The notes under the pieces are model-generated. The model was given only the letters and a program-made list of their open reading frames with translations, searched no databases and was not told the origin of the DNA. Positions 16,455 to 26,945 of a DNA stretch of 64,000 bases are shown in pieces. Position numbers and translations under genes: made by a program. This DNA comes from Pyxidicoccus sp. MSG2 (lineage in GTDB: Bacteria; Myxococcota; Myxococcia; Myxococcales; Myxococcaceae): contig NZ_JAPNKC010000001.1 of the NCBI RefSeq assembly GCF_026626705.1, positions 8,202,001 through 8,266,000 of the forward strand, read 5' to 3'. Positions within the stretch are counted from its first letter, which is position 1, and the number at the start of each line of letters is the position of its first letter.

Positions 16455-17342
16455 ATGAGGACCTTCGAAGGCTCCATGACGGCGCTGGCCACCCCGTTCC
16501 GCGACGGGGCGTTCGACGAGCAGGCCTACCGGGCCCTGGTGCGCTACCAGATTGAGGGCGGCACCAGCGTCCTCATCCCCATGGGCACCACGGGCGAGTC
16601 GGTGACGATGACGCCCGACGAGCGCGCCCGCGCGGTGAAAGTCGCGGTGGAGGAGTCGAAGGGGCGCGCGGCGGTGGTGGGTGGCGCCGGCTCCAACAGC
16701 ACCGCCGAGGCGATTGAAGGCGTGAAGCGCGTGCGCGAGACGGGCGCGGACGGCACGCTCATCGTCACGCCGTACTACAACAAGCCCACGCAGGCGGGCC
16801 TGGTGGAGCACTTCCGCGCCATCGCGCGCGCGCACCCGGGCTTCCCGATTGTCGCCTACAACGTGCCGGGCCGCACCGGCGTGGACCTGCTGCCGGAGAC
16901 GGTGCAGCAGCTGTGCGACCTCCCCGAGGTCGTGGCCATCAAGGAAGCCACCGGCAGCATGCCCCGCGCGCTCGACATCCTCGAGAAGTGCGGCGAGCGG
17001 ATGACGCTCCTGTCCGGTGACGACTTCACGGTGCTGCCCTTCATCGCCTGCGGCGGCAAGGGCGTCATCTCCGTGTCCTCGAACGTGGCGCCGCGGATGA
17101 TGGCGGACCTGGTGGCCCAGGCGCGCGCGGGGAACTTCGCGAAGGCCCGCGACATCCAGTTGCGGATGAACAACCTGCACCGGCTGCTCTTCGTGGAGTC
17201 CAGCCCGATTCCGGTGAAGTGGGCGCTGCACCTGATGGGCCTCTTCGGCCCGGAAGTGCGCCTGCCGCTGGTGCAGATGACGGAGCCCAACGCTTCAAAG
17301 CTGCGCGACGAGTTGCGCGCGCTGGGGCTGCTCAAGGGCTGA
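16455..17342 (+). CDS. dapA: 4-hydroxy-tetrahydrodipicolinate synthase
   Basis: DapA condenses pyruvate with aspartate semialdehyde in the first step of the diaminopimelate branch. The 295-residue TIM barrel contains GTTGE (44-48), Tyr135 in VAYNVPGRTG and the Schiff-base Lys163 in VVAIKEATG, with the pyruvate-contacting YYNKPTQAGL block. The ATG at 16455 matches the conserved N-terminus (FEGSMTALATPF). It is followed after 40 bases by dapB, the next enzyme of the pathway. Confidence 0.98.
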   Translation: MRTFEGSMTALATPFRDGAFDEQAYRALVRYQIEGGTSVLIPMGTTGESVTMTPDERARAVKVAVEESKGRAAVVGGAGSNSTAEAIEGVKRVRETGADGTLIVTPYYNKPTQAGLVEHFRAIARAHPGFPIVAYNVPGRTGVDLLPETVQQLCDLPEVVAIKEATGSMPRALDILEKCGERMTLLSGDDFTVLPFIACGGKGVISVSSNVAPRMMADLVAQARAGNFAKARDIQLRMNNLHRLLFVESSPIPVKWALHLMGLFGPEVRLPLVQMTEPNASKLRDELRALGLLKG

Positions 17343-17382
17343 AGGCCCGATTCTCGATAGCTCGCCAGGAGCGCCGGCAACC

Positions 17383-18198
17383 ATGATTCGCACCGTCATC
17401 ACCGGAGTCACCGGCCGCATGGGCAGCACGTTGCTGCGCCTGGCGCGGGACGCGGAAGACCTGCAGGTGGTGGGCGCCACGGAGCGCCCGGGCGGCGCCG
17501 CCGTGGGGCTGGATGCGGGGCTCGCCGCGCGGCAGGGGGCGCTGGAGGTGCAGGTGGTGGACGACCTGGCCAGGGCGCTGGACGCGGCGAAGGCGGACGT
17601 CGTCATCGACTTCACCAGCGCCGAGGTGAGCGTGGCCCACGCGAAGGTGTGCGCGGCGCGCGGCGTGGCGCTGGTGGTGGGCTCCACCGGCTTCACGCCG
17701 GAGACCACCGCGGCCCTGGCCGGGAGCGCGAAGTCCATCCCCGTGGTGGCCGCGCCCAACATGTCGGTGGGCGTCAACGTGGTGTTCCGCATGGCGGCGG
17801 AGCTGGCGCGGGTGCTGGGGCAGGGCTTCGACGTGGAGGTGATGGAGGCGCACCACCGCATGAAGAAGGACGCGCCCAGCGGCACCGCGCTGCGGCTGGC
17901 GGAGGTGCTGGCCGGGGCACTGGGGCGCTCGCAGGAGGACCTCACCTTCGCGCGCCACGGCATGGTGGGCGCGCGGCCCGCGAATGAGATTGGCGTGCAG
18001 ACGCTGCGGGGCGGGGACGTGGTGGGCGAGCACACGGTTTACTTCTTCGGCGAGGGCGAGCGCATCGAGCTCACCCACCGGGCCACCAGTCGGGACCAGT
18101 TCGCCCTGGGGGCGCTGCGCGCCGCGCGCTGGGCGGTGGGCCGGGCGCCAGGGCTCTACGACATGGCCGACGTGCTAGGCTTCCAGAGGACCGCATGA
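17383..18198 (+). CDS. dapB: 4-hydroxy-tetrahydrodipicolinate reductase
   Basis: DapB reduces the DapA product with NAD(P)H. The 271-residue protein has the N-terminal dinucleotide-binding motif GVTGRMGSTLLRL, VIDFTSAEVSVAHAK, the GSTGFTPE block, and the substrate-binding signature EAHHRMKKDAPSGTALRLAE with the catalytic His pair and Lys. The C-terminus (LYDMADVLG) is normal for the family. Its ATGA overlap with the next gene shows tight operon packing. It lies directly after dapA and two genes after lysA. Confidence 0.98.
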   Translation: MIRTVITGVTGRMGSTLLRLARDAEDLQVVGATERPGGAAVGLDAGLAARQGALEVQVVDDLARALDAAKADVVIDFTSAEVSVAHAKVCAARGVALVVGSTGFTPETTAALAGSAKSIPVVAAPNMSVGVNVVFRMAAELARVLGQGFDVEVMEAHHRMKKDAPSGTALRLAEVLAGALGRSQEDLTFARHGMVGARPANEIGVQTLRGGDVVGEHTVYFFGEGERIELTHRATSRDQFALGALRAARWAVGRAPGLYDMADVLGFQRTA

Positions 18199-18965
18199 CG
18201 AACGCGCGCTATTGCCGCTTCCTGCACGAGGGCCGTGCGCACCACGGCCGTGTCGAGGGCAACGAGGTGGTGGTCCTCAACGCCGCGCCCTGGGCGGGCG
18301 GGAAGGACACGGGCATCCGCCGCTCGCTGGCGGGGCTGACGCTGCTGGTGCCGTCGGACGCATCGAAGGTCGTCTGCATCGGCCAGAACTACCGCAAGCA
18401 CGCGGAGGAGATGGGCAAGCCCGTCCCGCCCGAGCCGCTCATCTTCATCAAGCCCTCCACCGCCCTCAACGGCATGGGCTCGCCCATCCGCATTCCGAAG
18501 GCGAGCCAGGAGGTGCACTACGAGGCGGAGCTGGCGCTCGTCATCGGTGAGCGCGTGCGCAACGCCGACGAGGCGACGGCCGCGCGCGCCATCTGGGGCC
18601 TCACCTGCTTCAACGACGTGACGGCGCGAGACATCCAGAAGCGCGAAATCCAGCACACGCGCGCCAAGGGCTACGACACCTTCGCCTGCGCCGGGCCGTG
18701 GGCGGTGACGGGCCTGTCCGCCGGAGACTTGCGGATTGTCTGCCGGGTGAACGGGCAGGTGCGCCAGGACAGCCGGACGTCCGACATGATCTTCAGCCCC
18801 GCTCGCCTGGTGTCCTTCATCTCCCAGGGAATGACGCTGCTGCCCGGCGACCTGGTGAGCACGGGGACGCCGTCGGGGGTGGGGAAGCTGGAGGCGGGGG
18901 ACACGGTGGAGGTGGAGGTCGAGGGAATCGGGACCCTGGTCAACCCGGTTGAGATGGAGCCGTGA
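18195..18965 (+). CDS. Fumarylacetoacetate hydrolase-family protein
   Basis: This 256-residue protein has the FAH C-terminal catalytic domain: CIGQNYRKHAEEMG, IFIKPSTALNGMGSPI, the metal-binding EVHYEAELALVIG block (Glu/Glu), FNDVTARDIQ, and LLPGDLVSTGTPSGVG. Members act on C-C bonds of acyl-pyruvates or decarboxylate oxaloacetate; the substrate cannot be assigned here. It overlaps dapB upstream and folK downstream by four bases each, so it is made with lysine and folate enzymes. A housekeeping clean-up role, such as oxaloacetate tautomer or decarboxylase activity, is possible but is inference. Confidence 0.93.
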   Translation: MTNARYCRFLHEGRAHHGRVEGNEVVVLNAAPWAGGKDTGIRRSLAGLTLLVPSDASKVVCIGQNYRKHAEEMGKPVPPEPLIFIKPSTALNGMGSPIRIPKASQEVHYEAELALVIGERVRNADEATAARAIWGLTCFNDVTARDIQKREIQHTRAKGYDTFACAGPWAVTGLSAGDLRIVCRVNGQVRQDSRTSDMIFSPARLVSFISQGMTLLPGDLVSTGTPSGVGKLEAGDTVEVEVEGIGTLVNPVEMEP

Positions 18966-19486
18966 GCGACACCGTCTATGTGGGGCTGGGTTCCAACGAA
19001 GGTGACCGCGAGGCCCACCTCGTTGCCGCCCTGACCGCGCTGTCCCGCATCGACGCGGTGGCGGTGCTGAGCTGTTCCTCTCTCTTCGACAGCGCCCCCG
19101 TGGGGCCGCCGCAGCCGCGCTACCTCAACGCCGTGGTGGCGCTGGAGTGCGGCCTGTCGCCCCAGCGGCTGCTGTGCATCCTCCAGCAGATAGAGAAGGA
19201 CCTGGGGCGCCAGCGCGAGCTGCGCTGGGGGCCGCGCACCATCGACCTGGACATCCTCCTCTGGGAGGGGCAGGTGGTGGCCGACCCGAACCTCCAGGTG
19301 CCCCATCTGGAGCTGCACAAGCGCCGCTTCGCGCTCGAACCGCTGGCCGAGCTGGCCCCGGAGCAGAAGCATCCGGTGATGGGCGCCACGGTGAAGGAGC
19401 TCCTCGGGAAACTCGCCCCGCAGGATGTCCGCAGGAGCGAGGCCACCTGGTGGCCCGATGCGAGCTACTCGAGCAACGACTCATGA
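18962..19486 (+). CDS. folK: 2-amino-4-hydroxy-6-hydroxymethyldihydropteridine diphosphokinase (HPPK)
   Basis: FolK pyrophosphorylates 6-hydroxymethyl-dihydropterin before dihydropteroate synthase in folate synthesis. The 174-residue protein shows VGLGSNEGDREAHL at the N-terminus, PPQPRYLNAVVALEC, and the signature block RQRELRWGPRTIDLDILLW with the two Mg-binding Asp residues, followed by VPHLELHKRRFALEPLAELAP. The GTG start overlaps the preceding stop (GTGA). The last 25 residues extend beyond the usual end. The downstream TPR gene overlaps its stop codon. Confidence 0.97.
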   Translation: MSDTVYVGLGSNEGDREAHLVAALTALSRIDAVAVLSCSSLFDSAPVGPPQPRYLNAVVALECGLSPQRLLCILQQIEKDLGRQRELRWGPRTIDLDILLWEGQVVADPNLQVPHLELHKRRFALEPLAELAPEQKHPVMGATVKELLGKLAPQDVRRSEATWWPDASYSSNDS

Positions 19487-20850
19487 ACCTGTCCCTTGCC
19501 CTGGCCACCGCGGCGCTGCTTGCCGCCGAGCCGACGAATCTTCCCCCCGGTCACCCGACCGTCCCCCCGGGGACCACGGCGTCGCCCGCCCGCTCGCCCG
19601 CCGCCGCTCCTGGCGCCAGCGCCCTTCCCGAGGGGCACCCGCAGGTGGACGGCGCGCAGCCCGGCGCCGCGGCACCCACGGGGGCGCTGCCCGAGGGCCA
19701 CCCGCCCATGTCGGGCACCGGCCGCGCGCCGCCGTCCGCGGACGAGCTGCTGCGCCAGCTCGACTCCACGGAGGGGCTGCGTGACAGGGAGAAGACCTTC
19801 GAAATCGCCTCGTCGCTGGGGCGGCTCTACTACGTGAACGGCCGCAACACGGACGCCGTCATCTATCTCTTGCAGGCGGAGGCGCGGGCGAGGCCGGCGC
19901 GGGATTTGTTTCTCGCGCAGCGCAAGAAGCTGGGCAAGGCGGCCGTCCCGTCATCGGCGGCCGCGGGCTGCGGCTTCTCGGCGGGCACGTCGGTGGAGGA
20001 CATGACGGCGGCGGCGCAGGAGCGCGCGAAGAAGGGCGACACCGCGGGCGCGGCGGCCTGTGCGCGCGCGGCGCTGGCGCCGGTGCTGGACGTGGAGATG
20101 ATGCGGGCGAACGCGCTCTTCCTCTCTGGTGATCTGGACGGCGCGCTGGCGGCGTACGCGGCGGTGCTGGAGGTGGAGCCCACGCACGAGGAGGCCCTGT
20201 ACTCGCGCTCGGCGCTTTTGTTCGAGACGAAGGGCGAGGACGTGGCCGCGCTGAAGCAGGCGCGCGCGGGCTTCGACGCCATGGTGGCCGCGCACCCGGA
20301 TTCGCAGCGGGCGCCCATGGCGAAGCGGATGAGCACGCTCGCGGAGGAGACGGTGAAGGCCGGCGGCCGGAAGAAGCTGCTCGCCTCGCGCGCGGAGGAC
20401 CGGCGCATCCGGCTGTCGCAGGCGGCCGCGGCCCCCGCGGACGCGCCGCGCCCGCTGTCGCAGGAGGCCATCGACGCCGTGCAGAACACCGAGCGCACGC
20501 CGGAGCTGGAGCAGGGCCTGGCGAAGCTGGTGGACGAGGGCGAGGAGCACCTGTCCAAGGGCCGCTACCAGGAGGCGCTCGCCAACTACACGCGCGTGGT
20601 GCCCTTCCAGCCGGAGAACGGGCGCGCGAAGGCGGGCATGGCGTGGGCGCTGGTGGGCCTGGGCCGTCCCATGGCCGCGCGCGTGTGGGGCGTCGCCGTG
20701 CAGGCCGACCCGGCCGCGGTGGAGAAGCTGGGCGACACGCTCAAGAGCAAGGGCGACGAGAAGGGCGCGAAGGCGCTCTGGGAGAAGCTCGCCGCCGACG
20801 CTCCGAACTACCCCAACAAGGCGGCCTTGCAGGCCAAGCTGGGGCAGTAG
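19483..20850 (+). CDS. TPR-repeat secreted or envelope protein
   Basis: This 455-residue protein has a short hydrophobic N-terminus (MNLSLALATAALLAAEP), a Pro/Ala-rich stretch with a repeated LPEGHP motif at about residues 45 and 68, then helical repeats. Tetratricopeptide features are clear around residues 180-260 (AGAAACARAAL..., DLDGALAAYAAVLEVEPTHEEALYSRSALLF) and 345-450 (EHLSKGRYQEALANYTRVVPFQPENGRAKAGMAWALVGLG). It is probably exported and acts as a protein-binding scaffold. The ATG at 19483 overlaps the folK stop and ends the eight-gene chain. No enzymatic domain was recognised. Confidence 0.85.
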   Translation: MNLSLALATAALLAAEPTNLPPGHPTVPPGTTASPARSPAAAPGASALPEGHPQVDGAQPGAAAPTGALPEGHPPMSGTGRAPPSADELLRQLDSTEGLRDREKTFEIASSLGRLYYVNGRNTDAVIYLLQAEARARPARDLFLAQRKKLGKAAVPSSAAAGCGFSAGTSVEDMTAAAQERAKKGDTAGAAACARAALAPVLDVEMMRANALFLSGDLDGALAAYAAVLEVEPTHEEALYSRSALLFETKGEDVAALKQARAGFDAMVAAHPDSQRAPMAKRMSTLAEETVKAGGRKKLLASRAEDRRIRLSQAAAAPADAPRPLSQEAIDAVQNTERTPELEQGLAKLVDEGEEHLSKGRYQEALANYTRVVPFQPENGRAKAGMAWALVGLGRPMAARVWGVAVQADPAAVEKLGDTLKSKGDEKGAKALWEKLAADAPNYPNKAALQAKLGQ

Positions 20851-20921
20851 CGCACCGGTAGCGGGGCCCGAGGCGGGCCGCACGGCGCGGCGCTTCCGTC
20901 CGGAGCGCCGGAGTGCTGGCC

Positions 20922-20946
20922 GCTGGCGTTTGCGAGGGACGCCAGC
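20922..20946. terminator. Hairpin between the TPR gene and the convergent kdsD-like gene
   Basis: GCTGGCGT (20922-20929) pairs perfectly with ACGCCAGC (20939-20946) around a nine-base loop. It lies between two convergent genes and could terminate both. There is no T run. Confidence 0.5.
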
Positions 20947-20955
20947 CCCCGCGGG

Positions 20956-22008
20956 TCAGACGAACTTCGCGGCCAGCAAATCCTGCACGTCGAGCAGGCC
21001 CACGGCGTGGCCTTCCGCGTCCACGACGGGGAGCTGGTCCACCTTCAGCTCGCGCATCTGCGCGGTGGCGGTGAGCACCAGCGTCTCCGGCGTCACGCAG
21101 CGCGGGTGCTTGCCCATGACGTCGCGCACCGGAATGGTGAAGTCGGTGAGGCCGCCCTCCACGCGGCGGCGCAAGTCGCCGTCGGTGAAGATGCCCACCA
21201 GCATCCCGGCCTTGTCCACCACGCACGCGGCGCCCGGCCGGCCCGGCGTCTTCGTCATCACGCCCACCACCTGCGACAGCGGTGCGGTGTCCAGCACCAG
21301 CGGGTTGGCGGGGCCGCTGCGCATCAACTCGAACACCCGCTGCACGGAGCGCCCCAGCTTCCCGCCCGGGTGCAAGAGCGCGTAGTCCTCCGTGCCGAAG
21401 GGCCGCGAGCGCAGCACCGCCATGGCCAGCGCGTCTCCCAGCGCATGCAGCGCCGCGGTGGACGCGGTGGGCACCAGCCCCATGGGGCAGGCCTCTTCAA
21501 TGGGCCCGATGTCCAGCACCAGCTCCGCGCCACGCGCGAGTGGGCTCTCCGCGTCGCCGGTGAGGGCGATGACGGGCGTGGCCATGCGCTTGAAGGCGGG
21601 CAGCAGCCGCACCAGCTCCTCGGTGGAGCCGCTGTTGGACAGGGCGAGGATGACGTCCCCGCGCCCCACGCGGCCCAGGTCTCCGTGCACCGCTTCCGCC
21701 GGGTGCAGGTACACCGAGCGGATGCCCGTGGACGCCAGCGTGGCGGACAGCTTCTGGCCGATGTGGCCCGCCTTCCCCATGCCGGTGACGACCACCTGGC
21801 CCGTGCACTCGCGCACCAACGTCACGGCGCGGAGGAACGCGTCGCCCAGGCGCTCCGTGACGTTGAGGATGGCGCGGGCCTCGGCCTCCAGCACGCCCCT
21901 CGCGTAGGCGAGCGTGGCCTCGGCGTCAGAGGCAGGAGCCTGGGCAGGGCGGCCGGGGAGGGCGCGCAGGCGGGGCTTCTTGGCGGCGGAGCGGGGGGCG
22001 CGGGCCAT
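20956..22008 (-). CDS. kdsD: KpsF/GutQ family arabinose-5-phosphate isomerase
   Basis: This 350-residue protein interconverts ribulose 5-phosphate and arabinose 5-phosphate, the first step toward Kdo for lipopolysaccharide. It has an N-terminal basic extension, an SIS domain (VTGMGKAGHIGQKLSATLASTG, ALSNSGSTEELVRLLP, the LVPTASTAALHALGDALAMAVL block) and two C-terminal CBS domains (MTKTPGRPGAACVVDKAGMLVGIFTDGDLRR and HPRCVTPETLVLTATAQM...). Architecture and length match the family. It is divergent from the transaldolase gene, another pentose-phosphate-linked enzyme, across about 150 bases. Confidence 0.94.
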   Translation of the reverse strand: MARAPRSAAKKPRLRALPGRPAQAPASDAEATLAYARGVLEAEARAILNVTERLGDAFLRAVTLVRECTGQVVVTGMGKAGHIGQKLSATLASTGIRSVYLHPAEAVHGDLGRVGRGDVILALSNSGSTEELVRLLPAFKRMATPVIALTGDAESPLARGAELVLDIGPIEEACPMGLVPTASTAALHALGDALAMAVLRSRPFGTEDYALLHPGGKLGRSVQRVFELMRSGPANPLVLDTAPLSQVVGVMTKTPGRPGAACVVDKAGMLVGIFTDGDLRRRVEGGLTDFTIPVRDVMGKHPRCVTPETLVLTATAQMRELKVDQLPVVDAEGHAVGLLDVQDLLAAKFV

Positions 22009-22161
22009 GGTGTTGGCCGGACCTTCTACACGCCACCCTCCACGGTGGCCACCCTTGACGCGTGGGGGGGCATCGGTTACGCGCCTGCTCGCCTGGGCTT
22101 TTCGTCCCGGCTACATCCACCTTCATTCAATCGCAGGTTCTTTCCCAGGAGAGGGGACGAG

Positions 22162-22830
22162 ATGAAGTTCTTCATCGACACCGCCGACGTCGAGGAGATC
22201 CGCAAGGCCCATGCAATGGGCTGCGTGGACGGCGTCACCACCAACCCGTCGCTCCTCGCCAAGGTGGGGCGGCCCCTGGAGGAGACCATCCGGGAAATCT
22301 GCTCCATCGTGGACGGGCCCATCAGCGCCGAGTGCGTCTCGCTGGAGGCGGACGAGCTCGTGAAGGAAGGCCGCGGCCTCGCGAAGATTCACGACAACGT
22401 CGTCGTGAAGGTTCCCATGGGCGTGGAGGGCATGAAGGCCGTCAAGGTGTTCACCGCCGAGGGCATCCGCACCAACGTCACGCTCTGCTTCTCCGCCAAC
22501 CAGGCCCTGCTGGCCGCCAAGGCGGGCGCCACGTACATCTCGCCCTTCGTGGGCCGGCTGGACGACATCTCCCAGGACGGCATGGAGCTCATCTCCAACA
22601 TCCTGGAGATCTACCGGAACTACGACTTCACCACGCAGGTGCTGGTGGCCAGCGTGCGCAACCCCGTGCACGTCCTCCAGGCCGCCCGCATGGGCGCGGA
22701 CGTGGCCACGCTGCCCTTCAGCGTCATCGCCCAGCTGGCCCAGCACCCGCTCACCGACGCGGGCATCAAGAAGTTCCTGGCCGACTGGGAGAAGGTTCCC
22801 AAGGCCTCCAAGCCCCAGGCGGGGAAGTAG
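22162..22830 (+). CDS. Small transaldolase, fructose-6-phosphate aldolase subfamily
   Basis: This 222-residue TIM-barrel enzyme belongs to the compact transaldolase/FSA group. Visible residues are Asp6 in FIDTADVEEI, TTNPSLL at 26-32, the Schiff-base Lys83 in VVKVPM, TNVTLCFSANQALLAAKAGATYISPFVGR and the C-terminal FLADWEKV. It transfers dihydroxyacetone units in the pentose phosphate pathway; whether it acts as transaldolase or as fructose-6-phosphate aldolase cannot be read from length alone. The ATG at 22162 follows a GAGGGGACGA ribosome site. The gene is followed by a hairpin. Confidence 0.94.
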   Translation: MKFFIDTADVEEIRKAHAMGCVDGVTTNPSLLAKVGRPLEETIREICSIVDGPISAECVSLEADELVKEGRGLAKIHDNVVVKVPMGVEGMKAVKVFTAEGIRTNVTLCFSANQALLAAKAGATYISPFVGRLDDISQDGMELISNILEIYRNYDFTTQVLVASVRNPVHVLQAARMGADVATLPFSVIAQLAQHPLTDAGIKKFLADWEKVPKASKPQAGK

Positions 22831-22837
22831 CCCGCCC

Positions 22838-22870
22838 GGCTCCCGGACGGGCCTCGTCCCTTCGGGAGCC
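22838..22870 (+). terminator. Rho-independent-like hairpin after the transaldolase gene
   Basis: GGCTCCCG (22838-22845) pairs with CGGGAGCC (22863-22870) just after the transaldolase stop codon. The stem is strong and GC-rich but lacks a clear T tract. Confidence 0.55.
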
Positions 22871-22948
22871 ACCCCAGGGGTGTGGGAGCAACTCCTCCCC
22901 ACCCCGGGCAGCGCATGGGACTGGCGATTTCGCGGCGCGGCATGTATT

Positions 22949-22968
22949 CGTTGACTTCCGAATCAACG
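22949..22968. promoter_or_regulatory. Inverted repeat upstream of the acyl-CoA dehydrogenase gene
   Basis: CGTTGA and TCAACG are separated by eight bases, 26 bases before the acyl-CoA dehydrogenase ATG. It has the size of an operator for a TetR-type fatty-acid regulator. This is inferred from symmetry and position only. Confidence 0.3.
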
Positions 22969-22993
22969 AGCAGCCCGAGTCACGAGGAATCGC

Positions 22994-24130
<1,137 letters not shown>

Positions 24131-24280
24131 AAAAGCGGAACTGGGGCCGGCGGCCGTTTCCCGTTGCCGCCGTGACTCCCGGATGCCTATTAACCCTGAC
24201 TGTTCGCGCGCCGCGTCAACCCGGCCCTCGCGGACTGTTTCGCAGACTTCAATCGTCTCCCGGTAAGGAGAAGCACCACC

Positions 24281-25078
24281 GTGAAGATCCTCGTCACCGC
24301 CAAGCGCGTGGAAGACCCCGAGTCGAAGATCAAGGTCAAGCCGGATGGCTCGGGCATCGTGCAGGAGGGGCTCAAGTACAAGATCAACCCCTTCGACGAG
24401 ATTGGTGTCGAAGAGGGGCTGCGCCTCGTCGCGAAGCACCAGGGCGAAGTCGTCGTGGTGTCCATTGGCGGCAAGGAGGTGCAGGAGCAGCTCCGGCACG
24501 CCCTGGCCATGGGCGCCCACCGCGCGGTGTGGGTGAACCACACCGGCCCCCTGGACCAGCTCGGCATCGCCGGCCTGCTCCAGAAGGTCGTGGAGAAGGA
24601 GAAGCCGGACATGGTCGTCCTCGGCAAGCAGTCCATCGACGATGACCAGAACCAGGTGGGCCAGTACCTCGCCGAGTTCCTCGGCTGGGGCCAGGCGACG
24701 TTCGCCTCCAAGGTGGAGTCGCTGGAGAGCGAGCAGGAGAAGAACAAGGTGCCCGCGCTCGTCGTCGGCGCCGACGGCAAGACGGTGCGCGTGGTTCGCG
24801 AAGTGGACAACGGGCTGGCCACGCTGGAGTGCCAGCTGCCCGCCATCGTCACCACCGACCTGCGCCTCAACCAGCCGCGCTACGCCAGCCTCCCCGGCAT
24901 CATGAAGGCCAAGAGCAAGCCGATTGAGGAGCTGACGCCGGCCAAGCTGGGCGTGGACGTCACGCCGGCCATCCAGGTGCTGAAGATGTCGGCCCCTCCC
25001 GCGCGCAAGGCGGGCATCAAGGTCGCCGACGTGCCGGCCCTGGTGGAGAAGCTCCACAACGAGGCGAAGGTCGTCTGA
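24281..25078 (+). CDS. etfB: Electron transfer flavoprotein, beta subunit
   Basis: This 265-residue subunit binds AMP and pairs with EtfA to carry electrons from acyl-CoA dehydrogenases to the quinone pool. Landmarks are KILVTAKRVEDPESKIKV at the N-terminus, INPFDEIGVEEGLRL, and the signature VVLGKQSIDDDQNQVGQYLAEFLGW. The start is GTG with an AAGGAG ribosome site ten bases upstream. It lies about 150 bases after the acyl-CoA dehydrogenase and 45 bases before etfA. Confidence 0.97.
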   Translation: MKILVTAKRVEDPESKIKVKPDGSGIVQEGLKYKINPFDEIGVEEGLRLVAKHQGEVVVVSIGGKEVQEQLRHALAMGAHRAVWVNHTGPLDQLGIAGLLQKVVEKEKPDMVVLGKQSIDDDQNQVGQYLAEFLGWGQATFASKVESLESEQEKNKVPALVVGADGKTVRVVREVDNGLATLECQLPAIVTTDLRLNQPRYASLPGIMKAKSKPIEELTPAKLGVDVTPAIQVLKMSAPPARKAGIKVADVPALVEKLHNEAKVV

Positions 25079-25123
25079 TTCGAACCCGGATTCGAACCTC
25101 TTAGAGATTACGGAGTCACGCAG

Positions 25124-26089
<966 letters not shown>

Positions 26090-26120
26090 CCAGCCGCCGG
26101 TACGCCGGTTCCGAATCACG

Positions 26121-26156
26121 AGGGGCGGACGTGGGGACTCTCCCCGCGCCGCCCCT
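26121..26156. terminator. Bidirectional hairpin between etfA and the convergent Coa1-like gene
   Basis: AGGGGCGG (26121-26128) pairs with CCGCCCCT (26149-26156), and an inner GGGGA/TCCCC pairing extends the stem. The TTCGCTTT after it suits termination of etfA. Confidence 0.6.
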
Positions 26157-26167
26157 TCGCTTTGGGG

Positions 26168-26821
26168 CTACAGCTCGATGTCGCTGTCGCCCTTCTGCTT
26201 CCCGTGCTCGTTGGGCGCGTCCGAGTCCCGACCGGGCGGCTCGGCGCCGAAGGGCGGCTCCGGAGGGACGGGCGGCTTCGGCGTGGGGGGCGGCATCCCG
26301 TCCTCCCCGGGCTCGTCACCGGGTTCTTCTCCGGGCCCGTCACCGGGCTCATCTCCAGGCTCGTCTTCACCGGGCTCCGCGGAGGGCGCGTCGTCCCGCA
26401 GGTCGATGACGGTGCCGTCCTCCACCTCCACGGCGAGCTTGCGGTAGTGCCACTCCGCGCCGCCCTCGGACTGCTCCGCGTCCACCTGCAGCGTGCCGTC
26501 CGCCTTGGGGCCGTCGAGGGGAATGGTGAAGCGGGCCTCGGTGCGGCCGTTGTTCGAGCTTACGGAGGACTGCCTCGGCAGCCCGGGGTCGATGGGCGCG
26601 CCGAGCGCGCGCTGCACCTCCGCATCGCCGGTGGCCATCGCCACCGCCTCCGTGTACGCCCCCATCTTCGACAGCGACGAGAAGCCCGCATAGGCGAGGA
26701 CGGCGCCCAGGCAGCCACACGAGGCCACGATGCCCAGGCACCCCACGGGGACCATCCACTTCCAGTTGCGACTCCACCAGCCCCGCTGGGGCACCAGGGA
26801 ACCCTCGGGCACCGTGTCCAT
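26168..26821 (-). CDS. Membrane protein with Coa1-like domain and acidic Pro/Gly repeat tail
   Basis: This 217-residue protein has one membrane helix (residues 23-46: WMVPVGCLGIVASCGC...) preceded by a WWSRNWKW motif, then a domain of about 95 residues (EAVAMATGDAEVQRALGAPI ... TLQVDAEQSEGGAEWHYRKLAVEVEDG). The domain pattern is what I recognise from cytochrome c oxidase assembly factor Coa1-family proteins in myxobacteria. A low-complexity tail made of repeated GEDEPGDEPGDGPGEE-like units follows, and then Pro-rich sequence. The link to oxidase assembly is family annotation only, and no oxidase genes lie nearby. Confidence 0.8.
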   Translation of the reverse strand: MDTVPEGSLVPQRGWWSRNWKWMVPVGCLGIVASCGCLGAVLAYAGFSSLSKMGAYTEAVAMATGDAEVQRALGAPIDPGLPRQSSVSSNNGRTEARFTIPLDGPKADGTLQVDAEQSEGGAEWHYRKLAVEVEDGTVIDLRDDAPSAEPGEDEPGDEPGDGPGEEPGDEPGEDGMPPPTPKPPVPPEPPFGAEPPGRDSDAPNEHGKQKGDSDIEL

Positions 26822-26945
26822 GGACTCGTCCTTCCTTCGTGCGCACAGATGACAGGCGCGGGAACCCCCTCATATCGGGCCCGGGCGGGGCGCGGTAGAA
26901 ACCCGCACGGGCCGGTGTCAGCCACGAAATTCGAAGGCCAGGGAC

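Noticed and set aside
25078..25098. ATTCGAACC repeat resembling a tRNA T-arm between etfB and etfA
   Set aside because: The 45-base spacer is far too short for a tRNA; it is only a nine-base direct repeat.
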